From the NCBI RefSeq assembly GCF_900100975.1, contig NZ_FNFX01000002.1, forward strand, positions 434,001 through 498,000: DNA of 64,000 nt, in the 5' to 3' direction. The notes under the pieces were generated by a model that searched no databases, was not told where the DNA came from, and saw only the letters and a program-made list of their open reading frames with translations. The position numbers were made by a program, and so were the translations under genes. The DNA is from Methylophilus rhizosphaerae. GTDB taxonomy: Bacteria > Pseudomonadota > Gammaproteobacteria > Burkholderiales > Methylophilaceae. Shown here in pieces: positions 55,356 to 63,915 of this stretch (position 1 is the first letter of the stretch; every line of letters starts with the position of its first letter).

Positions 55356-56579
55356 ATGGCGACTGGAAATATCAAGCAATCTGTCTTTGTCTGGGAAGGC
55401 AAAGACCGTAAAGGCAAACTGATCAAAGGGGAAATGCGTGCCAATGGTGAAGCCGTTGTCAACGCCACCTTGCGACGTCAGGGCATCACGGTCACCAGGG
55501 TCAAAAGACAAAGTTCGCTGAAGATCCGGGGCAAAGTGACGGAAAAAGACGTCACCCTGTTCACCCGCCAGCTTGCCACCATGATGAAGGCGGGCGTTCC
55601 CTTGTTACAGGCTTTTGATATCGTGGGCAAAGGACACCATAATCCGGCCGTTGCCAAACTGCTTACCGACATTAAAACCGATGTGGAAACCGGCAGCAGT
55701 TTAAGCGCAGCCTTCCGCAAATACCCGCTGCATTTTGACAACCTGTTCTGTAACCTGGTCGCGGCCGGTGAGCAGGCAGGTATCCTGGATGCCCTGCTTG
55801 ACAGGCTGGCGACCTATAAGGAAAAAATCCTCGCCATCAAAGGAAAAATCAAATCTGCACTGGTCTACCCTGCCTCCATTATTGTCGTGGCCTTTGTCAT
55901 CACTGCCGTGATCATGATTTTTGTAGTGCCTGCGTTCAAAGAACTATTCAGCAGCTTTGGTGCAGATCTGCCTGGCCCCACCATGATCGTGATTAACCTG
56001 TCCGACCTCTTTGTGAAATGGTGGTGGGCGATTTTTGGCACACTAGGCTTTGGCTTATGGTTTTTCCTGTATACCTGGAAGCGTTCGGAAAAACTCCAGG
56101 CCACCATGGACCGGCTGATGCTGCGCCTGCCCATTTTTGGCGAGTTGATCCGTAAAGCGACCATCGCCCGTTTTGCCCGCACCCTTTCCACCATGTTTGC
56201 GGCCGGCGTCCCACTGGTAGAAGCGCTGGATTCCGTTGCCGGTGCCTCCGGTAACAAAGTCTACTTTGATGCATCCAAGAAAATACAGACTGAAATCAGT
56301 ACCGGTACCAGCCTGACGGTGGCCATGCAAAACACCAGCGTTTTCCCCAATATGGTGATCCAGATGACCGCGATTGGTGAAGAGTCGGGCTCGCTGGATG
56401 CCATGCTGACCAAAGTGGCCGACTTTTACGAAGGGGAAGTCGATGATGCAGTGGCCGCCATTTCCAGCCTGATGGAACCTGTCATTATGGTCGTATTGGG
56501 CGTCCTGATTGGCGGCCTGGTCATCGCCATGTATATGCCTATCTTTAAAATGGGCAAGGTGGTCAGCGGTGGCGGTTAG
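55356..56579 (+). CDS. pilC: Type IV pilus inner-membrane platform protein PilC
   Basis: 407 residues, GspF family. Two T2SF domains are seen, the first about 70-195 (LFTRQLATMMKAGVPLLQAF, GSSLSAAFRKYP, LVAAGEQAGILDALLDRLA) and the second about 275-400 (RFARTLSTMFAAGVPLVEAL, IGEESGSLDAMLTKVADFYE). Three membrane helices lie near 170-195, 220-240 and 375-398. It anchors PilB and moves pilin into the growing pilus. It is co-transcribed with pilB and ends at a terminator shared with dsbC. Confidence 0.95.
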   Translation: MATGNIKQSVFVWEGKDRKGKLIKGEMRANGEAVVNATLRRQGITVTRVKRQSSLKIRGKVTEKDVTLFTRQLATMMKAGVPLLQAFDIVGKGHHNPAVAKLLTDIKTDVETGSSLSAAFRKYPLHFDNLFCNLVAAGEQAGILDALLDRLATYKEKILAIKGKIKSALVYPASIIVVAFVITAVIMIFVVPAFKELFSSFGADLPGPTMIVINLSDLFVKWWWAIFGTLGFGLWFFLYTWKRSEKLQATMDRLMLRLPIFGELIRKATIARFARTLSTMFAAGVPLVEALDSVAGASGNKVYFDASKKIQTEISTGTSLTVAMQNTSVFPNMVIQMTAIGEESGSLDAMLTKVADFYEGEVDDAVAAISSLMEPVIMVVLGVLIGGLVIAMYMPIFKMGKVVSGGG

Positions 56580-56600
56580 CCATGAAGCTGCTCAAATATG

Positions 56601-56630
56601 CAAAAGGCCGGCAATGCCGGCCTTGATTTT
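56601..56630. terminator. Bidirectional terminator between pilC and dsbC
   Basis: AAGGCCGGC, loop AAT, GCCGGCCTT make a perfect 9-bp G+C-rich stem, flanked by AAAA on one side and ATTTT on the other. It lies between two convergent genes and can serve both. Confidence 0.85.
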
Positions 56631-56648
56631 ATGGATAACGCTCAAACG

Positions 56649-57383
56649 CTATTTTTTAGCAGCCTGCAATGATTTTTCAATCTCGTCATGCGGTTGCGCA
56701 CCCAACATGCGTCTACCATTTTCAAAGAACATGGTAGGCGTACTGTTCACACCCAGCTTTTGTGCCAGCTCGCCTACCCTCTCCAGCGGCACTTCACATT
56801 TGGCCGTGGTTGTCGGCAGCTTGCTATTTAAAATCCAGTCCTGCCAGGCTTTGGTACGGTTACTGGCACACCAGATACTGCGCGACTTATTGGCCGCATC
56901 CGGGTGTAATTGCTCAATCGGATACAGGAAGGTGTAAATTGTCACATCGTTAATATTGGTCAGCTCTTTTTGCTCAAGACGCTTGCAGAACGGGCAATCC
57001 ACATCGGAAAACACGACCAGCTTGCGGCTGCCGTTACCCTTGACGACCTTGATTGCCTGATCAAGTGGCAAGCTGTTGAAATCAATCTTGGTCAGTTCAT
57101 CGAGCCGCTCACCGGTGATATCCTTTTTGGTTTTCGGATCTACCAGCCGGCCTTCCGCAATCAGAAAACTGAATTTGTCATCGGTATAAATAATCTGGCC
57201 ACCCATAAACACTTCATACAAGCCTGCGTAAGGTGTTTTGGTGACACTGTCCACTTTAATCTTGGGATAAGCCGCTTCGATGGATTTTTTAACCGAAGCT
57301 TCATCTGCAACGCTGCTGAGGGAGCCCAATATCAAAAACAGGCCCAACCAGCCAATCACAGACTTCCAGTTACTTTTTTTCAT
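56649..57383 (-). CDS. dsbC: Periplasmic disulfide isomerase DsbC
   Basis: About 244 residues. Signal peptide (MKKSNWKSVIGWLGLFLILG, cleavage near VADEA). N-terminal dimerisation domain: VKKSIEAAYPKIKVDSVTKT, YEVFMGGQIIYTDDKFSFLI, GRLVDPKTKKDIT. Thioredoxin domain: LVVFSDVDCPFCKRLEQKEL with active site CPFC and the cis-Pro loop NSTPTMFFENGRRM. A second Cys pair sits at IWCASN and KCEVP. E. coli DsbC has CGYC, so the redox behaviour may differ. ATG 57383 is preferred over the longer frame to 57419. Confidence 0.92.
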   Translation of the reverse strand: MKKSNWKSVIGWLGLFLILGSLSSVADEASVKKSIEAAYPKIKVDSVTKTPYAGLYEVFMGGQIIYTDDKFSFLIAEGRLVDPKTKKDITGERLDELTKIDFNSLPLDQAIKVVKGNGSRKLVVFSDVDCPFCKRLEQKELTNINDVTIYTFLYPIEQLHPDAANKSRSIWCASNRTKAWQDWILNSKLPTTTAKCEVPLERVGELAQKLGVNSTPTMFFENGRRMLGAQPHDEIEKSLQAAKK

Positions 57384-57415
57384 GTGTCCCGCTTTCTCCA
57401 AACCTGCACAATTCC

Positions 57416-58624
57416 TCATTCCTGGGTAGCTGTGCGAATTAAAAATCGTTTAAGCATAGCACTGTTTTCCACCCCGCGTAAGCCCAGCAAGGCCGCGTGT
57501 GTCCATACTGCCTCAGGTCGTGCAAACAGTGCATCCAGGCCGCGTGTAAGTGTGTGCATCTTCAAGATATCCGGCTGCCGCATGCGCATGACATGGCGCA
57601 GGAATCCCGCATCGCCTATTGGTTTTAACGCCGGTAATTGCCGCAACTCGCGGCACAGTACCTGCACATCCTGGAAACCCAGGTTCACGCCTTGCCCCGC
57701 CATGGGGTGCACCTGGTGCGCCGCATCTCCCAGCAACAACACATTAGGTAAGGTCATGGCGTGGGCGGTTTTCTGCACCAGCGGAAATGCCATGACCGGG
57801 CCGCTGGGGCGCAACATGCCAGAAACACTGCCACACCGCTGCCTTACCTGGCTGGCCAGGGCCTCTGGCGATAATGCTTGTGCAACCTTCGCTTCGTCAT
57901 GCGGCAACGCCCATACCAGGGAAACCTGTTGTTGCGGCATGGGTAGCAAGGCCAGCGTTTCATGCACGCCAAACCATTGCCGGGCAATATTGCCATGCGG
58001 GCAATCAACAAGGTAATTCGTCACCAGGGCAGTTTGCTCAAAATCTACGGTATTCGACGCGATACCACATTGCGCACGCACCCATGAATGCGCACCATCT
58101 GCCCCGATCAGCAACTGCGCTTCGATTTCGTGTGCGGGCAAGGTTAAGCGTACTACACGCCCGGATTGTTGCATGGCCTGCGCAGGCGCCTCGGTGATCA
58201 CGGTCACGTTTTCATCGGCCAGCACTTGCCAGCACGCCTGCATCAACGCCTGACTTTCGACGATACAACCCATCTGTGCCAGATGTGCATCCTCTGCCTG
58301 TAAACGCAGGCTGGGGGCAATATGCCTATTGGTTGGCGCCCATAAATGCATGGCCGCAATCGGGGTCACCCGGCTGTCAGGCACGTGCCGCCAGACGCCG
58401 ATGTCACTTAACCAGCGCATGCTTTCATTGGTCAGGGCATAAATACGTGCATCCCAATGCGTGACATCCTCTGCCCAGCCATCTGGCAGCAAAGGAGGCG
58501 GCTTGGTATCGGTCAATACCACCTTTTTACCCAGCCGGGACAAGGCAATGGCAGCGGTCAGGCCGACCAGCCCGGCACCAACAATCACCGCATCGGTATG
58601 GATCAGGGGTTTATCAGCTGCCAT
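57416..58624 (-). CDS. FAD-dependent ubiquinone-ring hydroxylase (UbiF/UbiM-like)
   Basis: 402 residues, UbiH/COQ6 family. FAD motifs: AVIVGAGLVGLTAAIALSRL (GxGxxG), AQLLIGADGAHSWVRAQCG, and LLLGDAAHQVHPMAGQGVNL then GFQDV. It hydroxylates the ring in aerobic ubiquinone synthesis; which position cannot be told because several family members overlap in function (UbiF, UbiI, UbiM). It overlaps the next family member by 11 bases, and dsbC follows 33 bases after it. Confidence 0.85.
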   Translation of the reverse strand: MAADKPLIHTDAVIVGAGLVGLTAAIALSRLGKKVVLTDTKPPPLLPDGWAEDVTHWDARIYALTNESMRWLSDIGVWRHVPDSRVTPIAAMHLWAPTNRHIAPSLRLQAEDAHLAQMGCIVESQALMQACWQVLADENVTVITEAPAQAMQQSGRVVRLTLPAHEIEAQLLIGADGAHSWVRAQCGIASNTVDFEQTALVTNYLVDCPHGNIARQWFGVHETLALLPMPQQQVSLVWALPHDEAKVAQALSPEALASQVRQRCGSVSGMLRPSGPVMAFPLVQKTAHAMTLPNVLLLGDAAHQVHPMAGQGVNLGFQDVQVLCRELRQLPALKPIGDAGFLRHVMRMRQPDILKMHTLTRGLDALFARPEAVWTHAALLGLRGVENSAMLKRFLIRTATQE

Positions 58625-59792
58625 AACTCATTTTATTCACAAGATAGCGGCGTACTGTGGGCAACATCCCCAGCGCACCCAAACCGGCGCCGCGTAACAG
58701 GCCCATGCCCATCAAATCATTTGAGAATACGTTGACCAGGAAGTCGGTAAACATCAAGCCACGGCCGGTGTCGCGCGCACGCAACTGGTGATATTTGGCT
58801 AAGCGGTGTGCTGCGCCCCATTCCGCAGCCGGTGTCGCGGCAATATTGTTTGCCAGCGCCACGGCATCACGGATGCCGACATTAAACCCCTGGCCGGCCA
58901 CCGGGTGCATGGTCTGCGCTGCATTGCCAATCACCACACAGTGCGCAGGAAATGTCTGGCTCAGCTTGCTCAGTTTCAGCGGAAATCTGGCGCGTTTGCC
59001 AATATGCAGGAACTTGCCGACACGGTCACCAAAAGCCTGATGCAAGGCTTGCAGGAAGGCTGCCTCATCCAGCGCAGCTATCTCATCGATATAGGCTTGC
59101 TTGCCGGTCCAGACCAGGGAGAATTGCGAACCATTCGGTAACAGCGCCATAGGGCCGTGCGGGGTAAACCGTTCGTAGGCAATATTGCGGTGCGGCTGTT
59201 CTGTCTGCACTAATCCGACCAATGCATCGTGCCCGTAATGTTTGGTTTCCCGTACCAGGCCGGGAATCGCCTCCAGGCTACGGCCACCATCGGCAACAAT
59301 CGCCAGCGGCGCAGTTAAAACGTCATCGTGTTCGCCAGAGGCCTGGCAAGTGATTTCAGCCTCTTTAGCGTTTACATTTAATTGCTGCACGGGGACCTGG
59401 TAGCGGATCTCAAGGCCTTGCGGGGTTTGGGCCAGTTGGGCATCCAGTGCCTTCATCAAGGCGCCATAAGACACCACATAGCCCAATGCTGGCAGGTCAT
59501 GCTCTGTCGCTTTGAGCAAGGTGCGGCCAAATCCTTTTTGCTGCGAAACATGGATGGTCTCAATCGCGGTCACTGCAGGCGCCAGCCGTGGCCAGACACT
59601 CAGAGATTCCAGCACCTGGCGGGTACCATAAGACAGCGCCAATGCACGGCCATCACCATACATCGCGCCCGCCTGCTGCGCTTCGAGGACAGTCACCGGA
59701 ATTCCGGATTGTTCCAGGGATAATGCCAGCACCAGGCCGACCGGGCCGCCGCCAATCACTACCGGATGATCAATCGCCTGTTTCACTGCCAT
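58614..59792 (-). CDS. ubiH: FAD-dependent ubiquinone hydroxylase UbiH-like
   Basis: 392 residues, same family as the next gene. Motifs: HPVVIGGGPVGLVLALSLEQ, MYGDGRALALSYGTRQVLES, PLAIVADGGRSLEAIPGLVR and CVVIGNAAQTMHPVAGQGFN then VGIRDAVALANN. The DGRALALS form and position after pepP (the usual pepP-ubiH order) support UbiH. It begins 30 bases after the pepP stop. Confidence 0.85.
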   Translation of the reverse strand: MAVKQAIDHPVVIGGGPVGLVLALSLEQSGIPVTVLEAQQAGAMYGDGRALALSYGTRQVLESLSVWPRLAPAVTAIETIHVSQQKGFGRTLLKATEHDLPALGYVVSYGALMKALDAQLAQTPQGLEIRYQVPVQQLNVNAKEAEITCQASGEHDDVLTAPLAIVADGGRSLEAIPGLVRETKHYGHDALVGLVQTEQPHRNIAYERFTPHGPMALLPNGSQFSLVWTGKQAYIDEIAALDEAAFLQALHQAFGDRVGKFLHIGKRARFPLKLSKLSQTFPAHCVVIGNAAQTMHPVAGQGFNVGIRDAVALANNIAATPAAEWGAAHRLAKYHQLRARDTGRGLMFTDFLVNVFSNDLMGMGLLRGAGLGALGMLPTVRRYLVNKMSYGS

Positions 59793-59822
59793 ATCCCTTG
59801 TTTCACCGTGTTGGGCCTGGCA

Positions 59823-61136
59823 TCAGGTACGGCGCATCAGCGTTTCAATATCACTGACCGATTTGACCGCAGCAGCCGTGATCACTTCATGGCCATTCCC
59901 TGTCACCAGCACATCATCTTCAATACGGATGCCGATATTCCAGAAATGTTCAGGTACCTTGTCAGCCGGCCGCACATAGCAGCCAGGTTCAACTGTCAGC
60001 ACATGGCCCGGCTGTAACATGACCCACTCCCCTGCCGGTGTTTTATATTCACCGGCATCATGCACATCCAGCCCCAGCCAGTGGCCGGTACGGTGCATGT
60101 AAAACTGGCGGTAACTGCCGCTTTCCAGCACGGCGTCACGGCTGCCCTGGCACAAACCGTAATGGATAAAGCCATCCACCAGCACCTCCAGCGCCGCCTC
60201 ATGCGGGGCATTCCAATGCTGCTGCGGGTTGACGCTGGCAATAGCCGCGGCCTGGGCAGCTAACACTAGCTCGTATAAATCCTTTTGCGATCCGCTGAAG
60301 CGGCCATTCACGGGGAAAGTCCGCGTGATATCGGAGGCATACCCATCCAATTCGCAACCGGCATCAATCAGCAACATATCACCGTCCCTTAATACGGCAT
60401 TGTTGGCGTTGTAATGCAGGGTACAGGCGTTGGCACCGCCTGCGACGATACTGGTATAAGCCGGTGCCTGCGCCCCGCTGCGATAAAACTCATGCAGGAA
60501 CTCGGCTTCGATTTCGTATTCCCATTTGCCTGGCTGCACCGCTTGCATGGCGCGGTTATGCGCACTGGCCGCAATCGCAGCCGAACGGCGCATCACGTCT
60601 ATTTCCCAGGGAGATTTAACCAGGCGCATGGCATCCAGGTGTTGACGCACATCAACCAGCGTGGTCGGTGCCTGTATGCCACTACGGGTCTGCGCCCGCA
60701 CGGTATTTAACCAGCCGCTGACTTTGCTATCCCAGCCGGCATCTGCACCGAGGCTGAAAAACAGTGATGGTTGATTAGCCAGGATTTTCGGCAATAACTC
60801 GTCCAGCTGGCTAATCGAATATGTTTCATCAAAGCCAAACACTTCTTTGGCTGCTTCGGGGCCATAACGGAAACCATCCCAGATTTCCCGCTCAATATCC
60901 TTGTCGCGGCAAAACAGGAGGCTTTTGTTCTCTGGTCCGGCGACCAGTACCACGACAGATTCAGGCTCGCGAAAACCGGTCAGGTAGTAGAAATAGCTAT
61001 CAAAACGGTAGGGATAATGGCTGTCGCGGTTGCGTGCCACTTCCGGTGCAGTCGGAATGATCGCTACGCCAGCCTGCATGCGGTGCATCAATTGCTGGCG
61101 ACGACTGGAAAATTCTTGCCGGGGAAACTCTTGCAT
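59823..61136 (-). CDS. pepP: Xaa-Pro aminopeptidase
   Basis: 437 residues. Dinuclear-manganese peptidase that removes an N-terminal residue before proline. Creatinase-like N domain, then pita-bread catalytic domain. Metal ligands are seen in MLLIDAGCELDGYASDITRT (two Asp), HRTGHWLGLDVHDAGEY (His), VLTVEPGCYV (Glu) and NIGIRIEDDVLVTG (Glu). ATG 61136 is preferred to the in-frame TTG 61148. The order nucleotidyltransferase - pepP - ubiH is common in betaproteobacteria. Confidence 0.95.
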   Translation of the reverse strand: MQEFPRQEFSSRRQQLMHRMQAGVAIIPTAPEVARNRDSHYPYRFDSYFYYLTGFREPESVVVLVAGPENKSLLFCRDKDIEREIWDGFRYGPEAAKEVFGFDETYSISQLDELLPKILANQPSLFFSLGADAGWDSKVSGWLNTVRAQTRSGIQAPTTLVDVRQHLDAMRLVKSPWEIDVMRRSAAIAASAHNRAMQAVQPGKWEYEIEAEFLHEFYRSGAQAPAYTSIVAGGANACTLHYNANNAVLRDGDMLLIDAGCELDGYASDITRTFPVNGRFSGSQKDLYELVLAAQAAAIASVNPQQHWNAPHEAALEVLVDGFIHYGLCQGSRDAVLESGSYRQFYMHRTGHWLGLDVHDAGEYKTPAGEWVMLQPGHVLTVEPGCYVRPADKVPEHFWNIGIRIEDDVLVTGNGHEVITAAAVKSVSDIETLMRRT

Positions 61137-61224
61137 GGAAAAATTCAAAGTGAATCTGAGATGATGAGCTATTGTAGCCTATTTGCCTGGCAAATGCTGG
61201 AATGCTTCACCCGCTGGACAGGCC

Positions 61225-61998
61225 TCAGAACCCCATCATTTCATACAATTCGGATTGCCTGACATTTCTTTCTGCATTCTCTATCGTGCCATCTGCTTGC
61301 CATTTTTGCAGGACATTTGCCAATATCGGACGCACCTGCGCCGCACTCATCCCTGGTTTGATCGCCGGCTGATACAGCATTTTCAGCAGCAAGGCATCCA
61401 GCCCCGTGAGCAGGGACTCCGGCGTATGGTCATTAAATACCGAGGGATATACCTGGTCTGAATCATTCGGCAAGCCCATGGCCTGCGTGGTTTCCTCCAC
61501 AATGCAGGACAATAACTGGCGATGTTCCTGGGCAAAGTCCACCGGAATCACCACCCAGGCTTTTTTAATGGCTTTTTTGCCATCCAGGTCTATGCCAAAC
61601 ATGCACGCGGCATCTGGAGGCGGCTTAATCGTTAAATTACCGCTAACCAGTGCAATATCATTGTGCCAAAGCTGCAGGTGCGAAAATACCACAATAAAAT
61701 TCGCCTCTTCACGGGACCTGGCGAAACTGATGGGGTGCCCGGTGATCCGGGACAAGTGCTGCAAATGATAGCGGGTCAGCAGGGTCTGCCGCTCCGCCTG
61801 GTCGGAATGATGCTCCAGCCAAACTTTCACCGGTTGCAGCCATTTGCGCACTGGCTGTTCACCGACAGCGTATTCATGATGCAAGGCGATCTCGAAAAAA
61901 GCCTGTTGCAGATAACCGGGTGATTGCCACGGCTCTTCTGCGTAAGCGCTGATGGCCGTAATCAGACAGCATATTCCCAGCCAGAGGCGGTTAATCAT
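61225..61998 (-). CDS. Exported DUF2927 protein
   Basis: About 257 residues with a signal peptide (MINRLWLGICCLITAISAYA). The core LLSCIVEETTQAMGLPNDSD followed by YPSVFND is the DUF2927 signature, where the EE pair may act like a metal-binding site; C157-region CMFGIDLD and the later Cys could form a disulfide. Function is unknown. ATG 61998 overlaps the end of the DUF3820 gene, so they are co-transcribed. The frame continues to 62013. Confidence 0.72.
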   Translation of the reverse strand: MINRLWLGICCLITAISAYAEEPWQSPGYLQQAFFEIALHHEYAVGEQPVRKWLQPVKVWLEHHSDQAERQTLLTRYHLQHLSRITGHPISFARSREEANFIVVFSHLQLWHNDIALVSGNLTIKPPPDAACMFGIDLDGKKAIKKAWVVIPVDFAQEHRQLLSCIVEETTQAMGLPNDSDQVYPSVFNDHTPESLLTGLDALLLKMLYQPAIKPGMSAAQVRPILANVLQKWQADGTIENAERNVRQSELYEMMGF

Positions 61999-62284
61999 GC
62001 GATATCCCGGCATTCTGGCGCAGGGGCAGCAGCAAGCCCTTCAGGCCGTTATGGTCTATCTCCTGCATCAGTTGCAGCAAGCCCTTCAGGCCGTTATGGT
62101 CTATCTCCTGCATCAGTTGCAACAAGCGCCCCAGTTCCCCCCTGGGAAACCCTTCCCGTGCAAACCAGTTGAGGTAATGCCCGGGCAGGTCGGCAATCAC
62201 CCGGTCTTTATATTTGCCATAGGGCATTTTGAGTGTCACCAGTTGTATTAAATCGTTTTTATCCATAAGCACATTTTCAGCCAT
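61991..62284 (-). CDS. DUF3820 protein with an in-frame 15-residue duplication
   Basis: 97 residues. The conserved start LVTLKMPYGKYKDRVIADLP then GHYLNWFAREGFPRGELGRL is the DUF3820 signature (a small family annotated as a putative quorum-sensing-regulated virulence factor, function not established). The helix LQLMQEIDHNGLKGL is present twice in succession, made by a perfect 45-bp tandem duplication. The usual family protein has one copy, about 70-80 residues. ATG 62266 is an alternative start. It overlaps the DUF2927 gene by eight bases. Confidence 0.75.
   Translation of the reverse strand: MAENVLMDKNDLIQLVTLKMPYGKYKDRVIADLPGHYLNWFAREGFPRGELGRLLQLMQEIDHNGLKGLLQLMQEIDHNGLKGLLLPLRQNAGISHD
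62031..62120. repeat. Perfect 45-bp tandem duplication
   Basis: 62031-62075 and 62076-62120 are identical copies, starting agcaagccct and ending cagttgc. A third copy begins at 62121 (aacaagcg) and soon diverges. The unit is a multiple of three, so the frame is kept. Exact identity implies a recent event, or an unstable slipping site. Confidence 0.95.
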
Positions 62285-62433
62285 TCACAAGAAATACGCG
62301 CGAAAAATATTTTTAATCATTATTCTCATTCACTCTAAATAAGCCAGGGAAACGTCCGTTAATGGCATTAAATCAATAAGCAATCTCCATAAAAAAAATA
62401 ATCTGCGCTGGTATTTAACCTCGCGAAAGAGAC

Positions 62434-63468
62434 ATGATGCAATACGAAATCAGTAAAGAAAAGAGTGCAGAGTTCCTGCGGCAGGCGATCCGCCATATGT
62501 CGATGCAGGATGCTGCGTTTCATCCGGTCAGCTATGCGGTCTGGTATGAATACTCCTCCGGCGAGCACGCGCACCTGATTGATGAAGTCAACACCCTGAT
62601 CGAGAAAGAAAAAAAACTCAACGAAAAAAGCACTGCCCAGTTATTCAACAAACATATTGCGCACCTGGATGCCGATAGTACCAAAAGTATTGTTGAGCGT
62701 TTTAATGAGATGGTGACGGAGATGACCTCTTCCACCGAAAAGGCAGGACAAGATACCAGTCACTTCAGGCAGTCACTGGAAGGCTGGGCCGGGGAAATCG
62801 GCCAACTGGCCCCTCACATTGTGCAGCGTATGGATACGCTGTTATCAGACACGCACCACATGCAACAATCCATGCATACCTTGCAAGACAAGCTGGAATC
62901 CAGCTTGCAGGAAGTCGTGCAATTGAAAAATGAAATTGTCAAAGCCAAGCAGGAGGCCATGTCAGACGGACTGACCGGCCTGCTGAACCGCAGGGGCTTT
63001 GACCTGGCGCTTCAGCAGAGCCTGGAGTCTGCCTCTGTGCATGAACATACCTGCCTGATTATCGGTGACATTGATTTTTTCAAACGCGTGAACGACAGCT
63101 ATGGCCATTTGTTTGGCGATAAAGTCATCCAGACAGTAGCTAAAATCATGAAAACCGTGGCGGGTGATCTTTATACCGCAGTACGCTACGGTGGTGAAGA
63201 GTTTGTGCTGTTATTGCCACATACCTCCCTGGAAACTGCCCGGGAAGTCGCTGAAACCATACGCCAGCATATCGCCAACATCAGTATTAAAAACAATATC
63301 ACCCATAGGCTGATTTCAAATATCACGCTCTCGCTGGGCGTTACCGCGTACCAGCCCGGGGAAACGACAGACAGCTTCCTGAACCGTGCTGACCAGGCAC
63401 TTTACCTGTCAAAAGCCAAGGGACGCAACCGGGTCACCACCCTGTCAGAGGAACTGGCAGCGGCTTAG
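62434..63468 (+). CDS. Diguanylate cyclase with alpha-helical N-terminal domain
   Basis: 344 residues, no membrane segment. N-terminal part (about 1-165) is helical and charged (EKSAEFLRQAIRHMSMQDAA, then long coiled-coil-like sequence up to VVQLKNEIVKAKQEA). GGDEF domain about 175-335: DGLTGLLNRRGFDLAL, LIIGDIDFFKRVNDSYGHLF, AVRYGGEEFVLLLPH (intact GGEEF) and ADQALYLSKAKGRNRV. No RxxD inhibitory site precedes GGEEF, so product feedback may be weak. This gene type, without a sensor domain, is found in Pseudomonas and relatives. The role is probably surface attachment or biofilm, by family. Confidence 0.87.
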   Translation: MMQYEISKEKSAEFLRQAIRHMSMQDAAFHPVSYAVWYEYSSGEHAHLIDEVNTLIEKEKKLNEKSTAQLFNKHIAHLDADSTKSIVERFNEMVTEMTSSTEKAGQDTSHFRQSLEGWAGEIGQLAPHIVQRMDTLLSDTHHMQQSMHTLQDKLESSLQEVVQLKNEIVKAKQEAMSDGLTGLLNRRGFDLALQQSLESASVHEHTCLIIGDIDFFKRVNDSYGHLFGDKVIQTVAKIMKTVAGDLYTAVRYGGEEFVLLLPHTSLETAREVAETIRQHIANISIKNNITHRLISNITLSLGVTAYQPGETTDSFLNRADQALYLSKAKGRNRVTTLSEELAAA

Positions 63469-63486
63469 GCAGGCACAGCCATAAAC

Positions 63487-63915
63487 CTACAGCAGATCGC
63501 GTTTTTGCTCGGGAATATCCGCGTAAGGATAACGGGAATGTCCGAACCGCATCACCAGTACGGAAACAGCCAGTATCAGGATGGCAACGGAGATCGCCAG
63601 CATGTGTGTTTCTGACATCTCCTTCATATCCAGCAGCAGGTAACGTGCCAGTGCCACCATGGCGATATAAATCGGGTAGCGCATGGGCAATTTGCCAGAG
63701 CCGAAGTAGCTGTTAATCATGGAGAAGACTTCCAGGTACAAGAATAATTGCAGCAAATCGCCCAGACCCACCATGCCGGCATGCCACATGCGGGTTAATT
63801 CATGTGCCAGCGAGAAAAACGTGGCGATGGTGACCAGCGCCAGGCCCAGGCGCTCTATCCACATCAAGGCGTGGTGGGCAAATTGATCGGTTTTATGTTC
63901 ATACGGTGGCTTCAT
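63487..63915 (-). CDS. PsiE-family membrane protein
   Basis: 142 residues with four hydrophobic segments (about 25-40, 50-72, 85-100, 110-130). LALVTIATFFSLAHELTRMW, LFLYLEVFSMINSYFGSG, MRYPIYIAMVALARYLLLDM fit the PsiE/DUF2871 phosphate-starvation group. Function is unknown. ATG 63915 follows AGGGGGGAACG, a very strong ribosome site, and lies inside the end of the upstream nucleotidyltransferase gene (17-base overlap). The longer frame to 63990 is rejected. Confidence 0.75.
   Translation of the reverse strand: MKPPYEHKTDQFAHHALMWIERLGLALVTIATFFSLAHELTRMWHAGMVGLGDLLQLFLYLEVFSMINSYFGSGKLPMRYPIYIAMVALARYLLLDMKEMSETHMLAISVAILILAVSVLVMRFGHSRYPYADIPEQKRDLL

Noticed and set aside
56910-58016. 368-residue open frame on the plus strand
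   Set aside because: Runs across two real minus-strand genes (dsbC and the ubiquinone hydroxylase) and has no motif.
62031-62120. CRISPR-like repeat
   Set aside because: Two directly adjacent 45-bp copies without spacers, lying inside a coding frame; it is a tandem duplication.
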